Below, one piece after another: positions 8,216-16,554 of a DNA stretch of 24,454 nucleotides. The position numbers and the translations under genes were made by a program. The DNA is taken from contig JAUXIQ010000002.1 of assembly GCA_030620925.1 (NCBI GenBank), positions 1 through 24,454 on the forward strand, given 5' to 3'. The first letter of the stretch is position 1. Every line of letters starts with the position of its first letter. The stretch comes from Nitrospinota bacterium. GTDB taxonomy: Bacteria > JAUXIQ01. Below the pieces are notes generated by a model. It saw nothing but the letters and a program-made list of their open reading frames with translations, was not told the origin of the DNA and made no database searches.

Positions 8216-8404
8216 ATGGCTAAAGAAAAAGTAGAGAAAAAAGTAGAGGTCAAAGCGTTCCCATTTTCAGTCGCTAAAGGTAAAGCCCTGACTACCAAAC
8301 GGGGGATTCTCGGCGAAGGTAAAGAGGTCAAGCCCGAGTACGTAGCGGGCGGAGAGGCCACCCTCGCCCGGCTCACCGAAGCCGGGTATATTGTGAAAGG
8401 TTAA
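8216..8404 (+). CDS. Small head protein in the lambda FI position
   Basis: A 62-residue, lysine-rich protein with a clear AGGAG ribosome binding site. After a charged N-terminus (MAKEKVEKKVEVK) it reads GKALTTKRGILGEGKEVKPE and ends with ATLARLTEAGYIVKG, which looks like a small strand-plus-helix domain. Small proteins of this type recur between capsid and connector genes in related phages, but I cannot assign a function beyond a likely role in head assembly. Confidence 0.65.
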   Translation: MAKEKVEKKVEVKAFPFSVAKGKALTTKRGILGEGKEVKPEYVAGGEATLARLTEAGYIVKG

Positions 8405-8407
8405 AGT

Positions 8408-8791
8408 ATGGGACTCCGGGAAATAGCAGAGGCGGACCTGTCGGTCATTCTGGCTGATAATCTGTGCGGTTTCAGCTGGCCGATCACGGTAACAGATCCG
8501 GCCGGGACTTCAGTTTCCCTCGGCGGGTTCTCGGATGATATCTCGCAGATTATCGATCCAGATACCGGGCAGGCAGTAAGCGGTCGGCTGGCTTCAGCGG
8601 CGCTCAGCATATCGGCCCTTACGGCCGCCGGGCTCGGCTTGCCTCAGGGGATAGCGGACTCGGGGTCCAAACCCTGGCTTGTGGCCTTCGATGACATTAA
8701 CGGGAATCCTTTTACCTTTAAGGTCAGTAAGTCAAACCCAGATAGGGCGCTGGGCGTCGTGATATGCCTCTTGGAGCTGTACACCGCATGA
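8408..8791 (+). CDS. Head-tail connector protein, FII position
   Basis: A 127-residue protein with strong internal features: SWPITVTDPAGTSVSLGGFS, DISQIIDPDTGQAVSGR and a C-terminal NPDRALGVVICLLELYTA. These match a phage protein family common between capsid and tail genes, probably a head-closure or head-tail joining ring comparable to lambda gpFII by position. It starts 3 bp after the preceding stop and overlaps the next gene by ATGA. Confidence 0.7.
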   Translation: MGLREIAEADLSVILADNLCGFSWPITVTDPAGTSVSLGGFSDDISQIIDPDTGQAVSGRLASAALSISALTAAGLGLPQGIADSGSKPWLVAFDDINGNPFTFKVSKSNPDRALGVVICLLELYTA

Positions 8792-9453
8792 TTGATATCC
8801 TAATAGACAAACAAGACTCGTTCGAGGTCGTCAGGGACCAATTAGCGGCCATTTTAGTTTCCGAAGTCGCAAACCAAATGGCCTTGGCAGTTACCGCCGG
8901 AAAAGATCCAGCCGAATGGGACCTCCGCATATTTACCGAACGGTCGAACCCGTGGGAGCAATTCCTGAACAACCAAACAGACCAAAGCCCCCTGGTAAAC
9001 GTCTGGTACGACAACTCTAATTTTGACCCCAAGGCCAGCAACGTATCGGAGCGCCAGAAAACCGAAGCGGTATTTAATATCGATTGTTACGGGTACGGTC
9101 GAAGCGCCGATATACCGGCCGGGGGTCACACCCCCGGGGATCAAGACGCAGCTTTTGAAGCCCAGAAAGCGTTACGGCTGGTTCGTAATATTTTAATGTC
9201 GGCCGACTACGCGTATCTCGGCCTAAGGAGCTTTGTGTGGTCCCGGTGGCCGCAGTCTATAACAGTTTTCCAACCCCAAATTGACGCCCGGCAAATGCAG
9301 CAAATAGTGGGCGCCCGGTTCGCACTCCGGGTAATTTTCAACGAGTTCGCCCCCCAGATAACGGGCGAGACCTTGGAATTGGTATCGATAGATGTTAAAA
9401 GAACAGAAGACGGTCAAGTAGTTATGGAGGCCGATTATATTTACCCTTTGTAA
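8788..9453 (+). CDS. Tail completion / terminator-like protein
   Basis: I choose the ATG at 8788, which overlaps the upstream stop (ATGA) with GGAG 12 bp ahead; a start at 8764 would add 8 residues and overlap more. The 221-residue product has SPLVNVWYDNSNFDPKASN, VFNIDCYGYGRSAD and a C-terminal beta-rich part (FALRVIFNEFAP, then LELVSIDVKR). Position between the connector and the sheath, and size, suit the neck or tail-terminator protein that caps the tail tube. No residue-level family diagnosis is possible by eye. Confidence 0.6.
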   Translation: MIDILIDKQDSFEVVRDQLAAILVSEVANQMALAVTAGKDPAEWDLRIFTERSNPWEQFLNNQTDQSPLVNVWYDNSNFDPKASNVSERQKTEAVFNIDCYGYGRSADIPAGGHTPGDQDAAFEAQKALRLVRNILMSADYAYLGLRSFVWSRWPQSITVFQPQIDARQMQQIVGARFALRVIFNEFAPQITGETLELVSIDVKRTEDGQVVMEADYIYPL

Positions 9454-9467
9454 AAGGAGCATTAAAT

Positions 9468-10967
9468 ATGGCACTTAGCAGCGCCGTAGACGCCTCCGCC
9501 GTCGCGCGGGTTCTCGGCATTAAAACAGTTTTTAAGGATCTACGGGGCGGGGGCATTCTGTTTTTGCCCCAGCGGGTAGCCGTAGTGGGGCAGGGTTCGT
9601 CGGTCTCGGTGTACGGTACCACAAAGCGCCAGGTGACCAGTGCGGTGGAGGTGGCCACGCTTTACGGCTTCGGCTCTCCCCTCCACCTGGCGGCCCGGCA
9701 GCTTTTCCCGGTGAATGGGGACGGGGTCGGAACGATCCCGGTAACAGTTTACCCTCTGGAGGATGACGGCAGCGGCGTGGCTTCGGCCGGAGATATTACT
9801 CCGGCCGTAGCGCAGACCGAAGCGGCCGCGTATATCATCAAGGTTAATAACATCGATTCGGAAGCTTTTGTAATTCCGGCTACAGGCGCTACAGTTGCCT
9901 CGGTTGTGGCCCAAATGACGGCCGCTATCAACGCCGTACTCGAAATGCCGGTTATTGCCACAGACGGCGCCACGGTCTGCAACCTTGCCTCTAAGTGGAA
10001 AGGCGCCAGCGCGAACGGTATTGTTATAGAAGTTGTGGGCTCAACCACAGCGGGTACCACTTTCGCAATTACCCAGCCTACCGGCGGTTTGGTAAATCCG
10101 GATGTAGACGACGCACTGAACCAGGTCGGAAACGTCTGGGAAACCATGATGCTGAACTGTCTGGATGTTGCGGACACCGTCACTCTCGACAAGTACCAGA
10201 CGTTCGGGGACGGACGGTGGGGCGCTCTTGTACGAAAACCCTTGGTTGTGTTCTCAGGCGAAACAGGAGCAGTAGTCAACACAGCTATAGCCGTCCCTGA
10301 CGCACGCAAGACAGACAAAGTAAACGTCCAGCTCGTCGCTCCTGGATCTGTAGACCTCCCCTTTGTAGTAGCGGCCCGCCAGCTTGCCCGGATCGGGGTG
10401 GTGGCGAACAACAACCCGCCACAGGATTACGGTAGCCAGGACGCCACAGGGCTCACACCCGGAACGGACGGAGAGCAGTGGACCTACCCCCAGCGGGATC
10501 AGGCAGTTAAGGCCGGGAGTTCCACGGTTGAGGTTAAGGATGGTGTGGTCAATGTGTCGGACACTGTCACCTTTTACCACCCGACGGGGGACCCGATTCC
10601 GGCGTATCGATTCGTGGTGGACATTGTCAAACTTCAGAACATTCTCTTTAATCTGGATCTGATTTTCGCTACCAAAGAATGGGACGGGGCCCCGCTCATC
10701 CCAGACGACCAACCCACGGTAAACCGCTCAGCTAAAAAGCCAAAGACGGCGGTGGCGGCGGTTGCATCCATGCTGGACAGCCTCGGCTTGAACGCTCTTA
10801 TAAGTAACCCGGAAACGGCTAAGGCGAACACGTTCGCCGAGATCGACGCCCAGAATCCGAAGCGGTTGAACCTGGTTACTACCGTTCAGCTTTCCGGCAA
10901 TTCAAACATAATTTCAGTTGACCTCGAATTTGGTTTTTTCTTCGGGACCCCAACGGTCGTAGCGTAA
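9468..10967 (+). CDS. Contractile tail sheath protein, Mu gpL-like
   Basis: A 499-residue sheath subunit that surrounds the tail tube and contracts to drive it through the envelope. The N-terminus VFKDLRGGGILFLPQRVAVV is typical of Mu-type sheaths. The middle contains WETMMLNCLD and YQTFGDGRWGALVRKPLVVF, and the conserved C-terminal part runs from YRFVVDIVKLQNILFNLDLI to LNLVTTVQLSGN and VDLEFGFFFG, the interlocking-strand region of sheath proteins. An AAAGGAG ribosome binding site precedes the ATG. Its presence identifies the virion as a myovirus type. Confidence 0.93.
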   Translation: MALSSAVDASAVARVLGIKTVFKDLRGGGILFLPQRVAVVGQGSSVSVYGTTKRQVTSAVEVATLYGFGSPLHLAARQLFPVNGDGVGTIPVTVYPLEDDGSGVASAGDITPAVAQTEAAAYIIKVNNIDSEAFVIPATGATVASVVAQMTAAINAVLEMPVIATDGATVCNLASKWKGASANGIVIEVVGSTTAGTTFAITQPTGGLVNPDVDDALNQVGNVWETMMLNCLDVADTVTLDKYQTFGDGRWGALVRKPLVVFSGETGAVVNTAIAVPDARKTDKVNVQLVAPGSVDLPFVVAARQLARIGVVANNNPPQDYGSQDATGLTPGTDGEQWTYPQRDQAVKAGSSTVEVKDGVVNVSDTVTFYHPTGDPIPAYRFVVDIVKLQNILFNLDLIFATKEWDGAPLIPDDQPTVNRSAKKPKTAVAAVASMLDSLGLNALISNPETAKANTFAEIDAQNPKRLNLVTTVQLSGNSNIISVDLEFGFFFGTPTVVA

Positions 10968-10977
10968 AGGAGGCCAC

Positions 10978-11361
10978 ATGCCAGCAGTTGGTGGGAGTAT
11001 TGAATCAGTGAACCTCAAAGGCCGAGAGTTTCCGGTAGCCGCAGACGCGGAAGCCCAGCGGAAGCTCGGGGGCTTTGAGAATGAAGTGCAGGCGAACGGG
11101 GACGGTACGGCACGTTTGATTAAAACGAGAGTCCCTTTATCCTTGGATGGGCTTACGGTCGAGATCGACGACAGCCGGGGGGATCACGAGTTTCTCCAGG
11201 ATCTGTCGAATGAGAACGACTTCTGGCCTATTGCAATTACCTACGCTTCTGGGGTAACGTATCAGGGAACGGCCCAGATCACAGGCGAAACCCAGGCCAG
11301 TAGTCAGAACGCCACGGCGGCGGTTTCGTTCATGGGCCCAGGGGTTCTCAGCAAGCAATAA
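10978..11361 (+). CDS. Tail tube protein, Mu gpM-like
   Basis: A 127-residue protein directly after the sheath with an ideal AAAGGAGG ribosome binding site. Its beta-rich sequence (SIESVNLKGREFPVAADA, then LSLDGLTVEIDD and VTYQGTAQITGET) and the final ATAAVSFMGPGVLSKQ match the inner tail tube of Mu-like phages. It forms stacked hexameric rings that conduct DNA. Confidence 0.9.
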   Translation: MPAVGGSIESVNLKGREFPVAADAEAQRKLGGFENEVQANGDGTARLIKTRVPLSLDGLTVEIDDSRGDHEFLQDLSNENDFWPIAITYASGVTYQGTAQITGETQASSQNATAAVSFMGPGVLSKQ

Positions 11362-11369
11362 AAATAAAT

Positions 11370-11445
11370 AGGGATATGTCGTGCGGGCCACCCTATCCCT
11401 CCACTCGGTTAGCTCCGGGGCACGGCATCAACTATAATAGGGTGG
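11370..11445 (+). promoter_or_regulatory. Structured leader that can pair with the ribosome binding site of the tail chaperone gene
   Basis: Three competing helices can be drawn in the unusually long 89-bp gap between the tube and chaperone genes. Helix A pairs AGGGATA (11370-11376) with TATCCCT (11394-11400). Helix B pairs 11376-11384 (ATGTCGTGC) with 11420-11428 (GCACGGCAT), nine pairs with one G-U. Helix C pairs CCACCCTAT (11388-11396) perfectly with ATAGGGTGG (11437-11445), which contains the GGTGG ribosome binding site of the gene starting at 11451. A and C exclude each other; B and C cross and could make a pseudoknot. A translational switch is an inference from pairing only. Confidence 0.45.
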
Positions 11446-11450
11446 TAAAA

Positions 11451-11864
11451 ATGGAATGCAAAATCGCTAAAGAAGTGGCGGAAGCAGAGTTCGAGAAGTG
11501 GGCCGAGGATATGGACCTTGACCACGACACGGACGGAATGGACGCAGAAGACCTGACCGCGTTTAACAAGCAGAAGAACCGGATCGTACGCTCCATCATG
11601 CAGGGTGCGCTCGTTTTCAACGACGACGGGGAAGCAGTATTCACCCCGCAGCACAAAAACGCTAAGAGTACCGACCCGATCACCTTCTACGAAAGCGACG
11701 GCGCATCTCTAAAAGCTATGGACGGGAAAAAGAAAAATCAGGATATGTCGAAAACTTTTGCGGTAATGGCAGCCATGTGCAAGGTCCCGCCCGTTACGCT
11801 CGTTAACCTCATAGGCCCCGACCGTAAAGTGGCAATGGCGCTGTACGCGCTTTTAATGGATTAG
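11451..11864 (+). CDS. Tail assembly chaperone, short form (Mu gp41-like)
   Basis: I choose the ATG at 11451, preceded by GGTGG with 5 bp spacing, rather than a start at 11376 that lacks a usable ribosome binding site. The 137-residue product begins MECKIAKEVAEAEFEKW, has an acidic stretch (DLDHDTDGMDAED) and ends KVAMALYALLMD. Location between the tube and the tape measure, size and the following -1-frame extension identify it as the G-like tail assembly chaperone that coats the tape measure during tube polymerisation. It is not expected in mature virions. Confidence 0.8.
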   Translation: MECKIAKEVAEAEFEKWAEDMDLDHDTDGMDAEDLTAFNKQKNRIVRSIMQGALVFNDDGEAVFTPQHKNAKSTDPITFYESDGASLKAMDGKKKNQDMSKTFAVMAAMCKVPPVTLVNLIGPDRKVAMALYALLMD

Positions 11865-12076
11865 TCAATACCCCTCTGGTCCGATATGGTGTTGACGCAA
11901 AACTACCGAACGGGGGCCATGTGTCTGGGGTGGTTTATACCGAAATGTTCTACCAGATTTGCCGGGACTATTCGACCTTACCCGACATAAGAACTATAAC
12001 GGCGAGCGAAATCAGATTTTTCTACAACGGCCTAAGGGCAGAGCTAAGAGAACACACGAAACCAAAAGGGAAATAA
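11855..12076 (+). CDS. -1 frameshift extension of the tail chaperone (Mu gp42-like)
   Basis: No start codon with a ribosome binding site opens this frame near its beginning, yet it encodes a clearly conserved-looking sequence: LVNTPLVRYGVDAKLPNGGH, then EMFYQICRDY and TITASEIRFFYNGLRAELRE, ending KPKGK with TAA at 12074-12076. The frame is -1 relative to the chaperone gene. The -1 frame has a stop at 11825-11827 and the chaperone stops at 11862-11864, so any shift must occur between them. The best slippery stretch I see is CTTTTAATG at 11850-11858, though it is not a classic heptamer. The fused product would be about 208 residues. This is the usual G/GT arrangement of tail operons. Confidence 0.75.
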   Translation, partial: NGLVNTPLVRYGVDAKLPNGGHVSGVVYTEMFYQICRDYSTLPDIRTITASEIRFFYNGLRAELREHTKPKGK

Positions 12077-12077
12077 A

Positions 12078-14048
12078 ATGGCCGGTCGTTTCTCAGTCGA
12101 AGCAGTATTCAAAGCCGTGGACCGGGTGACGGCCCCCGTTTCCAAGATGCAAAACCGCGTAGGGAAATTCACGCGGTCCACCGAAAAAAACTTCCGTAAG
12201 TTAAATAAATCTGTAGGCAAATTTACCGACGGGATAAAGCAAGGCGCAATAGCAGTCGGCGCCGCCACCGCGGTCATGGCCGTGGCGCTCACTTCTGTTG
12301 TGGCCACGGGTGCGGAGTTTGAACAGACCATAGTCAATGCCGCCGCTAAGTTCCCCGGAGAGATCCAGAAGGGCAGCGCCGCGTTTAAAGGCCTGGAGGA
12401 CGCAGCCAAACAGACAGGCAAGACGACGGAGTTTTCGGCCAGTCAAGCAGCTGGCGCGCTTAACTTTTTAGCCATGGCGGGTTTTGACGCTGAATCGGCG
12501 GTAGCTGCCCTACCTGGGGTCGTGGATTTAGCCACAGCCGCCGGAGTAGATTTAGCCACAGCCACGGACATAGCTTCCGACTCGCTCGGAGCGTTCGGGC
12601 TGGCCACGAAAGACCCTATCCAGCTGGGCAAGAACTTAGCCCGAGTCAATGACATCCTCGCCAAAACTTCCACGTCAGCAAATACTACAGTCGAAGGTCT
12701 GTTCGAAGCCATAAAAGAGGGGGGTCCGATTGCGGTAACCTCTGGGGCTTCCATGGAAACGTTCGCCGCTCTCGCCGGGGAATTGGCGAACGCCGGTATA
12801 AAAGGGAGCCAGGCGGGGACCACACTTAAAAACATGTTCCTCAAATTAGCCGCGCCTGCAGGTGACGGCGCCAAACTTCTGGAGCGTTTCGGGGTTCAAA
12901 CCCGGGATACTAACGGGGACATGCTTGATATTGTTGATATCCTCGGGAAGCTGGACACCTCGCTGGGGGGTTTAGGGACGGCGGAAAAGTCCGGAGTTTT
13001 AGAGGCCATATTCGGTAAGATTCCACTCGCCGGGGTAAACGTTCTCTTAAAATCTGGATCTAAAAAACTGAATGAATATAGAGGGGAACTGGAGGCCGCT
13101 TCCGGAGCCTCGGCTAAAATGGCCGGGGTTATGCGGGACACTTTACAGGGCCGTTTAAACTCCCTATCCTCTGCGGTAGAAGGTGTAAAAATATCCATTT
13201 TCAGCATGACGAGCGGCCCCCTCTCTGATGTTATCGATAAGACTACAGAATGGGTACGGGTAAACGAGGGTCTAATCTCCTCCAAAGTTGGCGGGTTCCT
13301 GGCCATGATCATCAGTAACTTCGATAAGATCGTTACGTGGACCAAACGGATCGGCGTAGGGTTTGCTGTTTTTCTGGTACTTGCGGGGGTACTAAAAACC
13401 TTTATAGTCGTACTGACAGCGGTGAATCTGGTAATGGCGCTGAACCCGGTAGGACTCATGGTTCTGGGAATTGTGGCCTTGATAGCCGCCATAGCTCTGG
13501 CCGTCGCGGCTATTATAAAATGGAAAGACGTTATAATAGGGGCTTTTTTGGGTATGTCCGACTCGGTACTGGTAGTCGCTGGGATAATCGGCAGCTTTGT
13601 AATCGGGCCAATGGCGTTACTTATGGCCGCCGGTCTCCTGTTGATAAAAAACTGGGAACCTGTAGGGGAATTTTTCTCCAGTCTATGGGGCGGAATAGTA
13701 GAAATGTTCGATAAATCTGTGGGCAGGATTCTCAAAGTGGTGGATAAAATAAAAAGCGTAGCCGCGAGTGTAAGCAAGTTTTTACCTGAGGGGGAGACCC
13801 GTCCGGGTATCCTCGGATTTACCGGCGGTAGCCCCCTGCTGTCGGACGGGAGCGACGGAGCAGAGGCAGGCGGCGGCGGTGCCGACCCTCAGGTGGTATC
13901 TCCTCAGGAACGGGTTGCCGCCAGTATCGAAGAACGGCGAACAACCAGCAGCGCTGAAGTTACCATCCGAGACGAGACGAAACGGGCGGAGGTCACAGGT
14001 GGATCGCTCGGACCAGGGTTGAACCTTATAAGCTCAGGAGCATTTTAA
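12078..14048 (+). CDS. Tail tape measure protein
   Basis: A 656-residue protein that sets tail length. The N-terminal part (MAGRFSVEAVFKAVDRVTAP) is typical of contractile-tail tape measures. Residues about 75-300 match the TP901-type core, including GKTTEFSASQAAGALNFLAM and AALPGVVDLATAAGVDLATA. Strongly hydrophobic segments cover about residues 422-522 (FAVFLVLAGVLKTFIVVL; VGLMVLGIVALIAAIALAVA; MALLMAAGLLLI), likely inserting in the host membrane during DNA entry. The C-terminus is glycine- and charge-rich. Its start lies 1 bp after the chaperone extension stop. The length is modest for a myovirus and suggests a short tail. Confidence 0.93.
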   Translation: MAGRFSVEAVFKAVDRVTAPVSKMQNRVGKFTRSTEKNFRKLNKSVGKFTDGIKQGAIAVGAATAVMAVALTSVVATGAEFEQTIVNAAAKFPGEIQKGSAAFKGLEDAAKQTGKTTEFSASQAAGALNFLAMAGFDAESAVAALPGVVDLATAAGVDLATATDIASDSLGAFGLATKDPIQLGKNLARVNDILAKTSTSANTTVEGLFEAIKEGGPIAVTSGASMETFAALAGELANAGIKGSQAGTTLKNMFLKLAAPAGDGAKLLERFGVQTRDTNGDMLDIVDILGKLDTSLGGLGTAEKSGVLEAIFGKIPLAGVNVLLKSGSKKLNEYRGELEAASGASAKMAGVMRDTLQGRLNSLSSAVEGVKISIFSMTSGPLSDVIDKTTEWVRVNEGLISSKVGGFLAMIISNFDKIVTWTKRIGVGFAVFLVLAGVLKTFIVVLTAVNLVMALNPVGLMVLGIVALIAAIALAVAAIIKWKDVIIGAFLGMSDSVLVVAGIIGSFVIGPMALLMAAGLLLIKNWEPVGEFFSSLWGGIVEMFDKSVGRILKVVDKIKSVAASVSKFLPEGETRPGILGFTGGSPLLSDGSDGAEAGGGGADPQVVSPQERVAASIEERRTTSSAEVTIRDETKRAEVTGGSLGPGLNLISSGAF

Positions 14049-15311
14049 ATGGCATGGAATGACCGGATAAGAGAAGCTGCATATACCTCCCCGAGCGGCA
14101 TCCGCCAGCCGTTCATTTACGAAAATGTAACTCAAGTATGGGATAAGAAGACCGAGGGGTTTAACTTCCCCGATGCGGACGGAACGTTTGTTCAGGATAA
14201 CGGACGATCGGGGCGACGCTTCCCTCTTAGGGTTATATTTTCCGGCGGGGACCACGATACCGAGGCTGAAGCGTTTGACGCACTTTTGGTAGAGAGGGGA
14301 ACCGGGACCCTGGACCACCCCATGTACGGCACGGTTTTAGTTGTTCCGTTCGGGGCTATTACCCGTAGGGACGACCTCAAAACCGCGGCTAACCAAACGA
14401 TATTTGAGGTCACTTTTTGGGAGACCATAGACCTCGTCTACCCGACGGCTCAGACCGACCCGGCGAGCGCGGTGCTCGCTTCGGTGGAGGAGTACAACGA
14501 GGCAGCTGCCGAAGAACTTGCGGACGGCCTGTCTCTGGATACGGCGGTGGAGCGGGTCACGTCTAAGAATCAGGTACTGGCCCTCGTTGACACGGTAAAG
14601 TCTGGCCTGCAAGCGGTGGCGGACATTACAGAAGAGGTACAAAAAGAGTTTGACGCCATTGTGGATTCAATAACCAATGGAATAGACTTACTCGTGGGCG
14701 CACCCGTAGCGCTTGCCCTCCAGGTAACCCAAATGATCCAGGCGCCCGGGCGGGCCCTCGCGAGCATAAAATCTAAAATTGACGCCTACCAAAATCTAAT
14801 AACCCGTATTGTCTCTGGGGCCCCTGGGTCTCCTACCAGCCCCGGGGATGAGGGGGAACCCGCACTCGCTGAGACCACAAACGCTCTGAGGACCGCCGAC
14901 CTCTACGCGTCCAGCTACGTCACGGGATCCATCGTTTCGACCGTTAACAACCAATTTTTCTCTAAGACGGAAGCCCTCGAAGCCGCCCAGGAGGTACTCG
15001 CCCAGCTTGACGCGGTGGTGGTTTGGAGAGACGCCAATTTTGAAGCACTCGAAGAGATCGACACGGGCGGGTCATATCAAAAGCTCCAGGAGGCGGTAGC
15101 CCTTACCGCCGGTTTTCTGGTGGAAATCTCCTTCACGCTTAAAACCGAACGCAGGATAGTGCTCGACCGCGACCGGACTATGATTGACCTTGTGGCCCAG
15201 CTCTACGGGGCGGTGGATTCGGAGCTCGATTTCTTCATAACTTCAAACGATCTAAGCGGCTCCGAGATTTTAGAGTTGCCCGCAGGCCGGAGGATAGTGT
15301 ACTATACGTAA
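14049..15311 (+). CDS. DNA circularisation N-terminal domain protein, Mu gpN-like
   Basis: A 420-residue protein starting immediately after the tape measure stop. Its first about 100 residues form the DNA_circ_N domain: MAWNDRIREAAYTSPSG, then GRSGRRFPLRVIFSGGDHD, LDHPMYGTVLVVPFGA and ANQTIFEVTFWETID. The rest is helical, with a proline- and glycine-rich linker near residues 255-275, and ends with IVYYT. In Mu this gene lies in the same place and encodes a tail-tip/hub protein long linked to genome circularisation. GCATTTTAA just upstream supplies only a weak ribosome binding site (AGGAGC), so coupling to the tape measure is likely. Confidence 0.88.
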   Translation: MAWNDRIREAAYTSPSGIRQPFIYENVTQVWDKKTEGFNFPDADGTFVQDNGRSGRRFPLRVIFSGGDHDTEAEAFDALLVERGTGTLDHPMYGTVLVVPFGAITRRDDLKTAANQTIFEVTFWETIDLVYPTAQTDPASAVLASVEEYNEAAAEELADGLSLDTAVERVTSKNQVLALVDTVKSGLQAVADITEEVQKEFDAIVDSITNGIDLLVGAPVALALQVTQMIQAPGRALASIKSKIDAYQNLITRIVSGAPGSPTSPGDEGEPALAETTNALRTADLYASSYVTGSIVSTVNNQFFSKTEALEAAQEVLAQLDAVVVWRDANFEALEEIDTGGSYQKLQEAVALTAGFLVEISFTLKTERRIVLDRDRTMIDLVAQLYGAVDSELDFFITSNDLSGSEILELPAGRRIVYYT

Positions 15312-15333
15312 TATATTGTAACAAAAGGGGCGT

Positions 15334-16554
15334 ATGGGAAACTACATCACAACTACGGGGGACACTTTCAGTCTTGTCTCTCGGAAAAAATACGGAACAG
15401 AACAGGAAGCGTCCCGCATAGCCCGGGCCAACCCCGGGACAACTGAACCCCTCCAAGTCGGTACCGTTCTCGTGATCCCGCCTGTGCCCCGAGACCTCGC
15501 GCAAAACGCCCCGGCGGATAGACCAGACGAGGTAGCCCTTTTAATAGACGGGGTGCGGTTCCGGTTCTGGGACTCGGTGAGCATAACCCGCTCGATTGAT
15601 ATCATGGACACTATCACATTCGGGACCCCTTTCGATCCGGACGCCCCTGGTTTCAAGGAGAATTTCCGCCCTATGAGTTTCAAACCCGTAGCGGTGACGG
15701 TCGGCGGTGAACCTCTTTTCACAGGAACCATGGTGGGGGTTGACCCATCTTTACAGAACAACAGCAAAACCCTATCCGTCAGCGGGTACTCTCTGCCGGG
15801 GGTCTTAAATGACTGTACTATGCCCTCAAGCTCCAACCCCCTCGAATACAACGGGCTCACACTCCAAGAGATAGCGACCAGTGCGGCAGGAGTGTTCGGC
15901 CTACAGGTAGAGTTTGACGCCGACCCAGGACCGGCATTCGAAAGAGTAGCAGCGGACCCAGCTCAAAAAGTGCTTAAGTTCTTATCAGGGTTAGCCGAGC
16001 AGAGAAACCTCGTGGTCACTGATACTGCCGGGGGTGCGCTCAGTTTCGTACAGTCTGTCCAGCCAGGTAACCCAGTAGCGATCCTGGAGCAGGGGGAGGC
16101 ACCGTTACTCGGCGTGACTCCAACTTTCAACCCCCAGTCGTACTACAGCCACATAACGGGGCTCACTAACACTATCGTCGGGATTGTCGGGCCTCAGTTT
16201 ACCGTTAAAAACCCCCTACTGACCGGAGTACTCCGGCCTCTCACGTACCGGCCAGCGGATACCCGGGATTCAGAGATCCGAACATCCGTTGAAACAAAAA
16301 TGGGGCGGATGTTTGGGAACGTTGCGTCCTACTCGGCGGCCGTTGCAACCTGGAGAGACCCGAGCGGGGCCCTCTGGGAACCTAACACCACAATCAGACT
16401 GACTGCGCCGGGTGCTATGATCTATAACCCCTATGAGTTCGTGATACGGTCGGTGCAGTTTGACCGGTCGGCGACCTCCGAAACGGCCGTTTTGAATTTA
16501 GTTCTACCGGGTTCATTCAGCGGAGAGATACCGGAGGCGCTACCATGGGACTGA
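15334..16554 (+). CDS. Baseplate hub protein, Mu gp44 (gpP)-like, with N-terminal LysM-like domain
   Basis: A 406-residue protein. Residues 1-52 look like a LysM/gpX-type domain (TTTGDTFSLVSRKKYGTE, RIARANPG, LQVGTVLVIPP). Residues from about 60 match the Mu gp44/T4 gp27-like hub: EVALLIDGVRFRFWDSVSI, MDTITFG, the FTGTMVGVDPSL strand, SVSGYSLPGVLNDCTMP, and SALWEPNTTIRL-like (GALWEPNTTIRL) near the end. The hub connects the tail tube to the spike. AAAAGGGG precedes the ATG. The stop overlaps the spike gene by 10 bp. In P2 and relatives the LysM-like gpX is a separate gene, so the fusion is a local feature. Confidence 0.85.
   Translation: MGNYITTTGDTFSLVSRKKYGTEQEASRIARANPGTTEPLQVGTVLVIPPVPRDLAQNAPADRPDEVALLIDGVRFRFWDSVSITRSIDIMDTITFGTPFDPDAPGFKENFRPMSFKPVAVTVGGEPLFTGTMVGVDPSLQNNSKTLSVSGYSLPGVLNDCTMPSSSNPLEYNGLTLQEIATSAAGVFGLQVEFDADPGPAFERVAADPAQKVLKFLSGLAEQRNLVVTDTAGGALSFVQSVQPGNPVAILEQGEAPLLGVTPTFNPQSYYSHITGLTNTIVGIVGPQFTVKNPLLTGVLRPLTYRPADTRDSEIRTSVETKMGRMFGNVASYSAAVATWRDPSGALWEPNTTIRLTAPGAMIYNPYEFVIRSVQFDRSATSETAVLNLVLPGSFSGEIPEALPWD

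Noticed and set aside
8764-8787. Upstream start for the tail-completion gene
   Set aside because: The ATG at 8788 gives the common ATGA coupling with a GGAG site; the earlier ATG would create a 28-bp overlap with no ribosome binding site.
6405-9594. KOPS-like GGGNAGGG octamers (for example 6405-6412 and 9587-9594) as targets of the FtsK-gamma-like domain
   Set aside because: The few copies seen are no more than chance would give in a window of this size, and no cluster was found near the terminase gene.
11433-11438. TATAAT as a promoter -10 before the tail chaperone
   Set aside because: No acceptable -35 element lies about 17 bp upstream, and the region lies inside a late operon.
12896-13777. 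A 293-residue minus-strand open frame across the tape measure gene
   Set aside because: It lies opposite a well-supported gene, has no ribosome binding site that I can see and no recognisable domain.
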